Source: Streptomyces diastatochromogenes | Lineage (GTDB): Bacteria > Actinomycetota > Actinomycetes > Streptomycetales > Streptomycetaceae | Direction: 5' to 3' | DNA length: 64,000 bases | Assembly (NCBI RefSeq): GCF_002242805.1 | Contig: NZ_MCGQ01000048.1 | Span: forward strand, 62,001 to 126,000 | Shown here: positions 24,427 through 33,114 of the stretch, in pieces | How the letters are laid out: every line of letters begins with the position of its first letter | Numbering within the stretch: the first letter of the stretch is position 1 | The notes under the pieces: generated by a model | Seen by the model: the letters and a program-made list of their open reading frames with translations, nothing else | What the model was told of the DNA's origin: nothing | Databases searched by the model: none | Made by a program: the position numbers and the translations under genes

Positions 24427-25575
24427 ATGCGCGCCCTGTTTCCTCCCTCCCCGCTCCTGTCCGCGCGCCGCGCCCACGGCCTGCTGCGGCGCCGTCTGGG
24501 CCGGGCCGTGGCCGTGATGTACGCAGCCGCCGCACTGCTGCCCGGCCCGGGACTGTGGCTACGGCACCCCCACTCCCTCGGGTTCGCCGGACTCGCTGAG
24601 CTGCGCCTCGGCATACCGCAGTTCCTGCTGTCCCTGGTCCTGTTCGGCGCGGGGCTGCAGGTCCCGCTGCGGGAGCTGGGCCTCCTGCTGCGCCGGCCCG
24701 CCGCACTGCTCGCCGGGCTGGCCCTGCATGTGCTGGCGCCGCTGCTGATCGTGCCCGGGGTGGCGTTCGCGCTGCGGCAGTCGCCGGACCAGGACGGCGG
24801 CAGCGGCATGGTGACGGCGATGATCCTGGTGGTCGCCATGCCGGTGGCGGCCGGAGCGACGGTGTGGACCGCGAAGGGCGACGGGGACCAGCCCACGGCC
24901 GTCGGGCTGGTCCTCGCGTCGACGCTGGTCAGCCCGCTGACCGTGCCGCTGACGCTGGCCGCGCTGGGCCCGCTGCTGCACGGCTCCTACGCGGGCCGGC
25001 TGGCCGGCACCGCCTCGGCGGCCGGGGACTCCTTCGCACTGACCTCGGTGGTCCTGCCCTGCGCACTCGGTCTGCTGGGCCGGCTCGCGTTGCCGGCGGG
25101 CGCCCGCGACCGGCTGCTCGGCGCGGTGGTCCCGGCGGCGCTGCTGGGCTCGCTCCTGCTGACGTACGTGAACGCCAGCGGGGTCCTCGGCCCCTTCCTG
25201 CGCCATCCGCGCCCGATTCTGCTCGCGGCCGCGCTGGCCGTCGCCGCCACCGTGTGCGTCCTGTCCTTCACCCTGGGCGGCGTCACCGCGCGCCTGCTGC
25301 GCCTGGACGCCCGGGCCGGCGCCTCGGTGACCCTGGCCTGCGGCATGAACAACAGCAGCGCGAGCGCCGTGCTGATCACGACCGCGCTCCCCGACCGACC
25401 CCAGATCCTGCTGCCGGTGCTCGCGTACGGGCTGCTGCAGAAGGTGGCGGCGGGGCGGGTGGTGCGCGGTGCGGAACGCCGGCCGCCGCGGGACCGATGG
25501 CCCGAGGGCGGCCGGCCGGGCGTCAGACGGCCCGCGCGTGAAGGGCGTTCAGCCGCTCCAGCTCCTCCTGGCTGA
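24427..25575 (+). CDS. Bile acid:sodium symporter (SBF)-like membrane transporter
   Basis: 382 residues with about nine to ten hydrophobic helices, for example VAVMYAAAALLPGPGLWL and ALLAGLALHVLAPLLIVPGV. The segment TLACGMNNSSASAVLITTAL carries the Asn/Ser-rich crossover typical of the SBF/BASS fold. Substrate cannot be predicted. The ATG at 24427 has only a weak GGAAGAG upstream; an earlier start in the same frame is unlikely because the preceding sequence is Arg-rich, not membrane-like. The 3' end runs 53 bp past the stop of the convergent aldo/keto reductase gene. The tail after residue ~345 is Arg/Pro-rich. Confidence 0.8.
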   Translation: MRALFPPSPLLSARRAHGLLRRRLGRAVAVMYAAAALLPGPGLWLRHPHSLGFAGLAELRLGIPQFLLSLVLFGAGLQVPLRELGLLLRRPAALLAGLALHVLAPLLIVPGVAFALRQSPDQDGGSGMVTAMILVVAMPVAAGATVWTAKGDGDQPTAVGLVLASTLVSPLTVPLTLAALGPLLHGSYAGRLAGTASAAGDSFALTSVVLPCALGLLGRLALPAGARDRLLGAVVPAALLGSLLLTYVNASGVLGPFLRHPRPILLAAALAVAATVCVLSFTLGGVTARLLRLDARAGASVTLACGMNNSSASAVLITTALPDRPQILLPVLAYGLLQKVAAGRVVRGAERRPPRDRWPEGGRPGVRRPAREGRSAAPAPPG

Positions 25576-26431
25576 GCCGCAGGGCGGCCGCGGCGACGTT
25601 CTCCGTCAGGTGGTCCGGGTTGCCGGTGCCGGGGATGGCGAGGACGTGCGGGCCCTGGTGCAGGGTCCAGGCGGTGCGGATCTGCGCGGGGCTCACGCCG
25701 TGCGCGCGGGCGACGGCGATCACCTCGTCGTCGTCGCGCGACCCGGCCGCGCCGCGCTCGGCGCCCTCGCCCGCGACGGCGAAGTAGGGCACGAAGGCGA
25801 TGCCCCGTTCGCCGCACATCCGCAGGAGTTCGTCGGCCTGCGGGTCCGGGACGTCCAGCGCGTACCGGTTCTGCACGGAGACTACGGGGGCGATCTCCAA
25901 CGCCTCGGTCAGGTGCCGGCGTTGGATCGCCGAGATGCCGAGGTGCCGTACCAGGCCCGCCTCGCGCAGTTCGGCGAGGGCTCCGAAGTGTTCGGCGATG
26001 GAGTCCTGGCCCATCCGGCGCAGATAGACGAGGTCGAGGTGGTCCCGGCCGAGCTGGCGCAGGTTCTCCTCGACGTGCCCGCGCAGCTGGTCGGGCCGGG
26101 CCGAGGTGCCCCACTCTCCGGAATAGTCGCGGAACGGGCCGACCTTGGTCGCGATGACCAGGTCGTCGGCGTAGGGCGCAAGGGCGATGTTGATGAGTTC
26201 GTTGGCGGAGCGCAGGGAGGAGAAGTAGAACGCGGCCGTGTCGATGTGGTTCACACCGAGTTCCACGGCCCTGCGCAGGACGGCGATCGAGCGTGCGCGG
26301 TCACTGACGGTGCCGAGATGGAAGGCGGCGCTGCCCGTCAGCCGCATGGCACCGAAGCCGATGCGGTGGACGGGCAGGTCGCCGAGCTCGAAGGTACCGG
26401 AGGCATCCGCGGTGATCGTTTCAGCGGTCAT
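25523..26431 (-). CDS. Aldo/keto reductase family protein
   Basis: 302 residues. The barrel motifs are IGFGAMRLTG, HIDTAAFYFSS (Asp and Tyr), IATKVGPF (Lys) and, late, IPGTGNPDHLTENV (NADP binding). At the position of the usual catalytic His the sequence is LDLVYLRRMG, a substitution common in one actinobacterial branch of the family. The ATG at 26431 is the conventional start. It is 37 bp downstream of an aldehyde dehydrogenase gene on the same strand, so the two may be an aldehyde-handling operon. Substrate unknown. Confidence 0.88.
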   Translation of the reverse strand: MTAETITADASGTFELGDLPVHRIGFGAMRLTGSAAFHLGTVSDRARSIAVLRRAVELGVNHIDTAAFYFSSLRSANELINIALAPYADDLVIATKVGPFRDYSGEWGTSARPDQLRGHVEENLRQLGRDHLDLVYLRRMGQDSIAEHFGALAELREAGLVRHLGISAIQRRHLTEALEIAPVVSVQNRYALDVPDPQADELLRMCGERGIAFVPYFAVAGEGAERGAAGSRDDDEVIAVARAHGVSPAQIRTAWTLHQGPHVLAIPGTGNPDHLTENVAAAALRLSQEELERLNALHARAV

Positions 26432-26468
26432 CGGCGGAGTTTCGCACACCGGCCCCGGAACCGTCCGC

Positions 26469-27791
26469 TCAGCCGAGCGGCTTGGCCAGCACGGCCTTGC
26501 GGTGGCTGAACGTCTCGATCGAGTAGCGCCCGTGGTAGCTGCCCATGCCGCTCTCCCCCACACCGCCGAACGGCAGGTCGGAGACGGTGAGGTGGGCGAG
26601 CGGCAGGCCGTACCCGAGGCCGCCGGAGGAGGTCTCGGCGGCGATGCGCCCGCGTGTCCGGTCCGACTCGCTGAAGACGTACAGCGCGAGCGGCTTGTCG
26701 CGGTCGTTGATGAAGTCGATCGCCGCGTCCAGGCCGGGCACGGTGACGACCGGCAGGATCGGGCCGAAGATCTCCTCCTGCATCACGGGGGACTTCGGGT
26801 CGACGTCCACGAGCACGGTCGGCGCGATGTACTTGTCCGTACGGTCGCTGCCGCCGCCGACCGCCACCCGGCCGGAGTCGAGCAGGGCGGAAATCCGGTC
26901 GAAGTGGCGCTCGTTGACGATCCGGCCGTACTCGGGCGAGGCCTGCGGGTCGGCGCCGAAGAGGGCGTCGACGGCGCGGACCAGCGCGGTCTCCAGGGCG
27001 GCGGCGGTCTCCGGGTCGGTGAGGACGTAGTCGGGGGCGACGCAGGTCTGGCCGGCGTTCAGGAACTTGCCGCGCGCCAACCGGTCCGCGACCACGTCGA
27101 GATCGGTGCCGCGGTCGACGAACACCGGTGACTTGCCGCCCAGTTCGAGGGCGACGGGGGTGAGGTGCTCGGCGGCGGCGCGCATCACGATGCGGCCGAC
27201 GGCGCCGTTGCCGGTGTAGAAGATGTGGTCGAAGCGCTCGGCGAGCAGGGCCGTGGTCTCCGGGATGCCGCCCTCGACCACGGCGACGGCGTCCGTGTCG
27301 AGGTACGCGGGGATCAGCTCGGCCAGCGCGGCCGAGGTGGCCGGGGCCAGTTCGCTGGGCTTGGCCACGACCGCGTTACCGGAGGCCAGCGCGCCGACCA
27401 TCGGAGCGAGCAGAAGCTGGGCCGGGTAGTTCCAGGGGGCGATGACGAGGACGACACCGAGCGGGTCGTACTGCGTCCAGGCCGTCGCGTCGCCGCCGAG
27501 GTGCGCCGGGACGGGCGCGGACTCCGGGCGCAGCCACTCGTCCAGGTGCTCCAGGGTGTGGTCGATCTCCCGGACGGTGAAGTCGATCTCCGTGCGATAG
27601 GCCTCGGTGCTGCTCTTGCCCAGGTCGGTGTGGAGGGCGGCGGCGAGGGCGGCGCCGTTCTCCGTGAGCATCGCGCGCAGGCGCCGGAGCTGGCCGGTGC
27701 GCCACTCGACGGGCTTGGTGCGGCCGGTGCGGAAGGTGGCGCGCAGCCGGGCCACGACGTCGGCGGGCTGCTCGGGGGTGGAGTGGTTCAC
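26469..27791 (-). CDS. Aldehyde dehydrogenase family protein (class 3-like)
   Basis: 440 residues, shorter than most ALDHs and of the class-3/fatty-aldehyde type. PWNYPAQLLLAPM is the conserved PWN, ALELGGKSPVFVD carries the catalytic Glu, and FLNAGQTCVAPDYVL the nucleophilic Cys. The C-terminus, LPFGGVGESGMGSYHGRYSI, closes the motif set. It oxidises aldehydes to acids with NAD(P), probably long-chain or aromatic. GTG or ATG at 27791; upstream 27792-27914 is a spacer with its promoter. Likely co-transcribed with the downstream aldo/keto reductase. Confidence 0.92.
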   Translation of the reverse strand: MNHSTPEQPADVVARLRATFRTGRTKPVEWRTGQLRRLRAMLTENGAALAAALHTDLGKSSTEAYRTEIDFTVREIDHTLEHLDEWLRPESAPVPAHLGGDATAWTQYDPLGVVLVIAPWNYPAQLLLAPMVGALASGNAVVAKPSELAPATSAALAELIPAYLDTDAVAVVEGGIPETTALLAERFDHIFYTGNGAVGRIVMRAAAEHLTPVALELGGKSPVFVDRGTDLDVVADRLARGKFLNAGQTCVAPDYVLTDPETAAALETALVRAVDALFGADPQASPEYGRIVNERHFDRISALLDSGRVAVGGGSDRTDKYIAPTVLVDVDPKSPVMQEEIFGPILPVVTVPGLDAAIDFINDRDKPLALYVFSESDRTRGRIAAETSSGGLGYGLPLAHLTVSDLPFGGVGESGMGSYHGRYSIETFSHRKAVLAKPLG

Positions 27792-27914
27792 GAATGCCTC
27801 GCTGGTGGTGCACGGGCTGGGTCGGCCCGAGCGTAGGGTCTCGAACGGTCAGATGTAAATGCCAACCTTTCAGGTACCCAAGTAAATTCCACCTGCTGTC
27901 GTCGGTGACGAGGG

Positions 27915-29117
27915 TCACGTCGTGCCCTGGTCCAGCTCCCGTCGGCGCCGCTCCAGATACGCCCGCTCGGCCTCGCTCGCGGCCAGCTCGACGGCCTTCG
28001 CGTACTCCCCCGCGGCCTCGGCGGGCCGGTCGAGGCGGCGCAGCAGGTCGGCGCGGACGGCGTGCAGCACGTGGTAGCCGGCGAGGTCGAGCGAGTCGAC
28101 CAGGTCCAGGGCCTCGGCCGGGCCCTCGACCTCCGCCACCGCGACCGCCCGGTTCAGCGCGACGACCGGCGACGGGGCGACGGCCGTCAGCTGGTCGTAC
28201 AGGCGCAGGATCTGGCCCCAGTCGGTGGCGGCGGCGATCGGTGCGTCGCTGTGCACGGCGTTGATCGCGGCCTGGATCTGGTACGGCCCCGGCCGGTTGC
28301 GACGCAGACAGCGCCGGACCAGGTCCTGGCCCTCGGCGATCAGACCCCGGTCCCACCGGCCGCGGTCCTGCTCGGGCAGCGGCACCAGGGCGCCGTCCGT
28401 GTCCCGCCGGGCCGGTCGGCGCGCTTCGGTCAGCAGCATCAGTGCGAGCAGTCCGGCAGCCTCGGGTTCGTCCGGCATCAGCTCGGCGAGCAGCCGGCCG
28501 AGCCGTACGGCTTCCGCGCACAGGGCGGGGTCGCCGGTGTAGCCCTCGTTGAAGATCAGGTAGACGACGGCGAGGACTCCGCCGAGCCGGTCGGGCAGAT
28601 CGGCGTCGCGGGGCACGCGGTACGGGATGCCCGCGTCGCGGATCTTGGCCTTGGCCCGCACCAGCCGCTGGGCGAGAGTCGGCTCGGGGACCAGGAAGGC
28701 GCGAGCGATCTGGGCGGTGCTCAGGCCGCCGAGCAGGCGCAGGGTGAGGGCGACCCGGGACTGCAGGGCGAGTGCGGGGTGGCAGCAGGTGAAGATCAGA
28801 CGGAGCCGGTCGTCGCGCACGGGGCCCTCCTCGGGCGGTGCGTCGGGCGCGTACAGCAGGGCGGCCTCCGCGTGCCGGGCGTCCCGGGAGGACTCGCGGC
28901 GCAGCCGGTCGACGGCCCGGTTGCGGGCGGTGGTGATGATCCAGCCGGCCGGGCTCGGCGGCACGCCGGTCTCCGGCCACTTGCGCACGGCGGTGGTGAA
29001 GGCGTCCTGCACCGCCTCCTCGGCGAGGTCGATGTCGCCGAGGAAGCGGACGAGGACGGAGACCGCGCGCCCGTACTCCGCGCGGAAGACGGCCTCGATG
29101 TCAGGAGCCTCGACCAT
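27915..29117 (-). CDS. ECF42-type RNA polymerase sigma factor
   Basis: 400 residues, twice the length of an ordinary ECF. Sigma region 2 (about 8-75) includes EAVQDAFTTAVRKWPETGVP, and region 4 (about 110-165) includes LGGLSTAQIARAFLVPEPTL. The remaining ~220 residues are a helical TPR-like C-terminal extension (AINAVHSDAPIAAATDWGQI, RAVAVAEVEGPAEALDLV). Such long sigma factors encoded next to DGPF-motif YciI proteins are the ECF42 group, which needs the extension for activity. Its start overlaps the stop of the DGPF gene (TGATG). Target promoters cannot be identified from the window, except that its own operon is a usual target. Confidence 0.92.
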   Translation of the reverse strand: MVEAPDIEAVFRAEYGRAVSVLVRFLGDIDLAEEAVQDAFTTAVRKWPETGVPPSPAGWIITTARNRAVDRLRRESSRDARHAEAALLYAPDAPPEEGPVRDDRLRLIFTCCHPALALQSRVALTLRLLGGLSTAQIARAFLVPEPTLAQRLVRAKAKIRDAGIPYRVPRDADLPDRLGGVLAVVYLIFNEGYTGDPALCAEAVRLGRLLAELMPDEPEAAGLLALMLLTEARRPARRDTDGALVPLPEQDRGRWDRGLIAEGQDLVRRCLRRNRPGPYQIQAAINAVHSDAPIAAATDWGQILRLYDQLTAVAPSPVVALNRAVAVAEVEGPAEALDLVDSLDLAGYHVLHAVRADLLRRLDRPAEAAGEYAKAVELAASEAERAYLERRRRELDQGTT

Positions 29118-29467
29118 CAGTGCTGGTCCACGAACGGCCGTACCTCGATGGGCAGGGTGGTCGCCAGGGCTGCCTTGCGCCCCCACTCCAGGGCCTCGTC
29201 CAGGTCGGCGGCCCGGATCAGACAGAGTCCGCCCAGGTACTCCTTGCCCTCGGCGAAGGGGCCGTCGGTGATGAGGACGTCGCCGTCCTTGGGACGGAGC
29301 ATGGTGGCGGTCTCCGGGCCGTGCAGGCCACCGGCGAAGACCCAGGCTCCGGCCGCACGCAGTTCGTCGTTGAAGGCCTCGACGTCGCGCATGATCTCGG
29401 CGAGCGCGTCGGGGGCGGGGGGCTGTCCGCCGGCGGGCTGGACCACGCTGAGCAGGTAGTGCTTCAT
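29117..29467 (-). CDS. YciI-like DGPF-domain protein paired with the sigma factor
   Basis: 116 residues, ferredoxin-like YciI/DGPF fold. The name-giving motif is present: DVLITDGPFAEGKEYLGGLC. Also visible are the N-terminal LLSVVQPAG strand and the C-terminal EVRPF. DGPF proteins are the constant partners and usual targets of ECF42 sigma factors; biochemical role unknown. It is upstream of and coupled to the sigma gene. The ATG at 29467 follows AGGAGGAATC, a strong ribosome site. Confidence 0.9.
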   Translation of the reverse strand: MKHYLLSVVQPAGGQPPAPDALAEIMRDVEAFNDELRAAGAWVFAGGLHGPETATMLRPKDGDVLITDGPFAEGKEYLGGLCLIRAADLDEALEWGRKAALATTLPIEVRPFVDQH

Positions 29468-29613
29468 GATTCCTCCTGGGCTTCCACCCGGGCGTCTTCC
29501 CGGGGTGGGGGGTGTTTGTCACCTCCTACACGAACGGCCGGAGCCCGGATCGACACCGCGCGCCGCGGATCCGGAAGAAAAATTCGCCGGCGATCTTCGG
29601 AAGAATCTCCCGC

Positions 29614-30669
29614 ATGACCATCACCGCACATCCGCTCGTCGTCCGCGCCCGGCGGCTCGCCGCCGATCTGCTCGTTCCCGAGGCCGAGCGGGTGGACCAG
29701 GAGGGCGTCCCCGCGAGCCATGTCGAGGCGGTGAAGCGGTCGGGGCTGCTCGGGGTGGTCGCGCCAGTCGCGTACGGCGGCTCCGGGGCATCGCCGGCCG
29801 TGCTGCGGGAGACCGCGGAGATCCTGGCCGGGGCGTGCTGCTCGACCTGGTTCGTGCAGACGCAGCACCACACGCCGGTGCAGACCCTGGCGAAGAGTGA
29901 ACTGCCGGTGCGTGAACGCCTGTTGGGTCCGCTGTCGCGCGGCGAGCTGCTGTCCGGGGTGGCGTACGCGCATCTGCGGGCCCATCCGCGCGTCCCGGTG
30001 CGGGTCCGGCGGGAGGGCGGCGGCTGGCGGTTCGACGGGACCGTCCCCTGGTACACCGGATGGGGCCTGAACGACGTCATGCTGCTCGCCGGGCTGACCG
30101 AGGCCGACGAGGCCATGTTCGCCTTCGTCGACGCACGCGACCAGCCGGGCCTGCGGGCCTCGGCACCGCTGCGCCTCGCGGCGCTCACCGCCGCCCGTAC
30201 GGTGTCGCTGGAGCTGGACGGCCTGCGGGTGCCCGAGGAGGCGGTGGCCCTGCGGACGCCGTACGCGTCGTGGGCGCCCGCCGACCGGGCCAGGACGCTC
30301 AACGCCAACCCGGCGGTCTTCGGCATCGCGGAAGCGGCGCTGTCCCTGCTCGACGAGGAGTCCGCCGGCCCGCTGCGTGCCCGCCTCGCCGACGTCCGCC
30401 ACCGCGCCTACGCCCTGGCCGACCACCCGGCGCCGTTCGAGCGGGCCGCGGAGCGTCTGGCCGTGCGGGCCGAGGCGTACGAGGTCCTGGGTACGGCCAC
30501 CACGGCGGCGGTGGTGGCCGGCGGCGGCCGCGCGATGTCCCTGACCAGCCGAGCCCAACGACTGGCCCGCGAGGGGATGTTCCTGCTGGTGCAGGGGCAG
30601 ACGGCGGAGACGCGGCGGGCGCATCTGCGGGCGCTGGCCGGGGAACCGGGGGGCGGCGGTGGGGCGTGA
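29614..30669 (+). CDS. Acyl-CoA dehydrogenase-like flavoprotein
   Basis: 351 residues, truncated-looking relative to full acyl-CoA dehydrogenases (~380). N-terminal helices (VVRARRLAADLLVPEAERVD), a middle segment LLGVVAPVAYGGSGA and the beta domain with GWRFDGTVPWYTGWG are recognisable; C-terminal helices end in a Gly/Ala tail. The nearby SsuD/SsuE genes suggest a role as a desulfurising or sulfur-acquisition monooxygenase of the DszC/SfnB type rather than in fatty-acid oxidation. The catalytic base cannot be assigned by eye. The ATG at 29614 is chosen over an earlier in-frame start because GGAAGAATCTCCC precedes it. Divergent from the YciI gene. Confidence 0.8.
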   Translation: MTITAHPLVVRARRLAADLLVPEAERVDQEGVPASHVEAVKRSGLLGVVAPVAYGGSGASPAVLRETAEILAGACCSTWFVQTQHHTPVQTLAKSELPVRERLLGPLSRGELLSGVAYAHLRAHPRVPVRVRREGGGWRFDGTVPWYTGWGLNDVMLLAGLTEADEAMFAFVDARDQPGLRASAPLRLAALTAARTVSLELDGLRVPEEAVALRTPYASWAPADRARTLNANPAVFGIAEAALSLLDEESAGPLRARLADVRHRAYALADHPAPFERAAERLAVRAEAYEVLGTATTAAVVAGGGRAMSLTSRAQRLAREGMFLLVQGQTAETRRAHLRALAGEPGGGGGA

Positions 30670-30951
30670 GCCGGGACCGCTCCGGGGCGTCGAGCAGGAG
30701 GACTGCGGCCGACGCTCGGACGGAAGGAGCGCGTTGCGGTGCCGATGCGCCGGCGCACCAGCCCAAGCGGGGCGCAGAGCCGAGGGCGCATCGCGGGGCA
30801 CGCGCACGAACGCCGGCGCGGGGTGTCACCGAGCCCGGGGTGTAGCCGCGGAACGCGGCCGCCTGGGCCAGGTGCACCACGCCGTGCGGGCCGAAGCCGT
30901 TGTCATGAATCCACAGTCATGAACCCGCAGTCCGCCAGGTCGAGTTGCCCC

Positions 30952-32094
30952 TCAGCTCGTGAACGGCACCTGGGCCGAGGGGGCCGCCGTGCTCCCGTCG
31001 GGATGCCGCCACAGACCCTGTGCGGCGAGCCGGGGCAGTACGCCCTCCCCGAACCAGTACGCCTCCTCCAGGTGCGGGTAGCCGGAGAGCACGAACTCGT
31101 CGATGCCGAGGGCGTGGTACTCCTTGATCCGCTCGGCGACCTCGTCGTGGCTGCCGACCAGAGCCGTGCCCGCGCCCCCGCGCACCAGGCCGATGCCGGC
31201 CCACAGGTTGGGGTGGATCTCCAGGCCGTCGCGGCTGCCGCCGTGCAGGGCGAGCATGCGCTGCTGGCCCTCGGACTCGCTGCGGCCGAGGCCCGCCTGC
31301 ACGGACCGTACGGTCTCCGTGTCGAAGCCGTCGAGCAGCCGGTTCGCCTCGGCCCACGCCTGCTCGGAGGTGTCCCGGGTGATGACGTGCAGCCGGATGC
31401 CGAAGCGCAGGGTACGGCCGTGCCGTGCGGCCAGTTTCCGGATCCAGGCGATCTTCTCCGCGACCTGTGCGGGCGGCTCGCCCCAGGTCAGGTAGACGTC
31501 GACGTGCCGGGCGGCGATCTCCCCGGCGATGGGCGAGGAGCCACCGAAGTAGACCTCGGGCACCGGATCGGGCACCCGGCTCAGCCGCGCGTCCTCGACC
31601 TGGAGGTGCTCCCCGCTCAGGTCGACGCTCTTGCCCTCCCACAACTCCCGTACGATCTGCAGGAATTCGCCGGTACGACGGTAGCGGTCGTCCTTGTCGA
31701 GGAAGTCGCCGTAGGCCCGCTGCTCGCGGCTCTCACCGCCGGTGACCACGTTGAGCAGGAGCCGTCCGCCGGTCTGCCGCTGGAAGGTGGACGCCATCTG
31801 CGCGGCGAGCGTCGGCGAGACGAAGCCGGGCCGGAAGGCGACCAGGAACTTCAGCCGCTCGGTGTGCTGGCTGACCATGGCGGTGGTCAGCCACGCGTCC
31901 TCGCACCAGGCGCCGGTCGGGGTGAGCGCGCCGACGAAGCCCAGGTCCTCGGCGGCCCGCGCGATCTGGCTCAGGTAGGCGACCGTCGGCGGCCGGTCCC
32001 GGCCGGAGGCGGTGGCCGGGGTGCCGTGGCCGCCGCCGACGACGTGCCGGCTGTCGCCGTTGGTGGGCAGGAACCAGTGGAAGGTGAGGGACAC
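30952..32094 (-). CDS. ssuD: FMNH2-dependent alkanesulfonate monooxygenase (SsuD-like, LLM class)
   Basis: 380 residues, luciferase-like TIM barrel. VSLTFHWFLPTNGDSRHVVG, GAWCEDAWLTTAM and LLLNVVTGGESREQRAYGDF, FGIRLHVITRDTSEQAW, and the C-terminal VLSGYPHLEEAYWFGEGVLP follow SsuD closely. It uses reduced flavin and oxygen to cleave the C-S bond of alkanesulfonates, releasing sulfite for cysteine synthesis. The GTG at 32094 has GGAG eight bases upstream. It is the last gene of a leader-SsuE-(SfnB remnant)-SsuD unit; no ABC transporter genes accompany it here. Confidence 0.9.
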   Translation of the reverse strand: MSLTFHWFLPTNGDSRHVVGGGHGTPATASGRDRPPTVAYLSQIARAAEDLGFVGALTPTGAWCEDAWLTTAMVSQHTERLKFLVAFRPGFVSPTLAAQMASTFQRQTGGRLLLNVVTGGESREQRAYGDFLDKDDRYRRTGEFLQIVRELWEGKSVDLSGEHLQVEDARLSRVPDPVPEVYFGGSSPIAGEIAARHVDVYLTWGEPPAQVAEKIAWIRKLAARHGRTLRFGIRLHVITRDTSEQAWAEANRLLDGFDTETVRSVQAGLGRSESEGQQRMLALHGGSRDGLEIHPNLWAGIGLVRGGAGTALVGSHDEVAERIKEYHALGIDEFVLSGYPHLEEAYWFGEGVLPRLAAQGLWRHPDGSTAAPSAQVPFTS

Positions 32095-32108
32095 GTGGGG
32101 GTCTCCGA

Positions 32109-32494
32109 TCAGAGCAGGCCGTGTCGGGGCGGCCGGGTTCCGGTCAGCACGTACCGGCCGATGTGCTGGATCTTCCAGCGGGTCGGGTCGTGCGATCCAA
32201 AAGGTGCGGCGCGAAGCGCCTCGTGGAGGGGTGGTGGTCGGGCGACGGGTGGGCGGGTGCGGGCGTCGCACCAGTGACGGTGCAGGTTCAGTGAGTCGAG
32301 CGCGGCCCCTGGAAGGTCAGGTGGTGGGGCAGGACGCGGTCGGCGGGCAGCCCGGACGCGGACAGCCGGTCCAGCTCGGCGCGCGGCAGCCGGCGTTCGG
32401 CGTCCCGCTCGGCGGCCCCGGCCCGGAACTCCTCGGCCAGGGCCGCGGAGACCGCGAGTGCCTCCACGTCGTCGGCGATGACCTGGGCGGTCAT
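32109..32494 (-). pseudogene. Remnant of an SfnB-type acyl-CoA dehydrogenase (core deleted)
   Basis: Only the two ends of a ~400-residue gene remain. From 32494 the frame reads ADDVEALAVSAALAEEFRAG and AERDAERRLPRAELDRLSAS, the normal N-terminus of SfnB-type sulfur-acquisition dehydrogenases, then stops after 68 codons. In another frame the sequence continues DSLNLHRHWCDARTR and, later, HDPTRWKIQHIGRYVLTG with a stop at 32109, which is the C-terminus of the same family. About 300 codons between them are gone. Between DARTR and HDP there is also a 60-nt extra segment (32193-32252) with the palindrome GGCGCGAAGCGCC. The remnant sits 5 bp after ssuE and 14 bp before ssuD, so it still bridges the operon. 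Confidence 0.72.
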
Positions 32495-32499
32495 GGTGC

Positions 32500-33054
32500 T
32501 CAGCTCGCCGCCGCCAGGACCGGGGTGCGGTCCAGGGCCGCCGAGAACTGGTCCACGATCTGTCCCAGCGCCTCGGCGGTGGCCGGGGCCACGGTGAGCG
32601 AGCCGTCCTCCCGTACGGTGATGTCCTTGTCGAGGGTGAACCAGCCCTGGACGATGTGGGCGGCGCCCATGGAGTTCAGCACCGGGCGCAGCGCGTAGTC
32701 GATGGCGAGGACGTGCGCGGTGGAGCCGCCGGTGGCGAGCGGCAGCACGGTCTTGCCGGTGAGCGCGTACTGCGGCAGCAGGTCGAGGAGCGCCTTGAGG
32801 ACTCCGGAGTACGACGCCTTGTAGACGGGGGTGCCGACCACGACGCCGTCGGCCCGGGCGAACAGCTCGGTCGCCTCGACGATGGCCGGATGCTGGAAGT
32901 CGGCGCCGAGCAGCGCCTCGGCCGGGATCGTGCGGACGTCCAGCGGTATCACCTGGTGTCCCTGGGCGATCAGCCGCTGGTCCAGGTGACGCAGCAGGCG
33001 GCCGGTGCGCGAGGAGGCGGAGGGACTGCCGGAGACGGACAGGACGGTGGCCAT
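32500..33054 (-). CDS. ssuE: NADPH-dependent FMN reductase (SsuE-like)
   Basis: 184 residues, flavodoxin-like fold. ATVLSVSGSPSASSRTGRLL is the phosphate-binding loop for FMN, VVVGTPVYKASYSGVLKALL the second conserved loop, and LPLATGGSTAHVLAIDYALR the third. It supplies FMNH2 to the SsuD monooxygenase encoded downstream. The ATG at 33054 lies behind GAGGCACCCC. Between it and the leader peptide upstream are ~350 bp of untranslated or decayed sequence. Good confidence on family and pairing. Confidence 0.9.
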   Translation of the reverse strand: MATVLSVSGSPSASSRTGRLLRHLDQRLIAQGHQVIPLDVRTIPAEALLGADFQHPAIVEATELFARADGVVVGTPVYKASYSGVLKALLDLLPQYALTGKTVLPLATGGSTAHVLAIDYALRPVLNSMGAAHIVQGWFTLDKDITVREDGSLTVAPATAEALGQIVDQFSAALDRTPVLAAAS

Positions 33055-33114
33055 GGGGTGCCTCATTCTGAGTGCCGGGCGCCGCACGGGGACGGGCGCG
33101 AGAGAGGGAGGGAG

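Noticed and set aside
24294..24599. 101-codon frame starting MSERLCANRPLPFLDG upstream of the SBF gene
   Set aside because: Only the first ~45 residues look coding-like; the rest is Arg/Pro-rich shadow of the transporter, and the ribosome site is too far away. Left out as unsupported.
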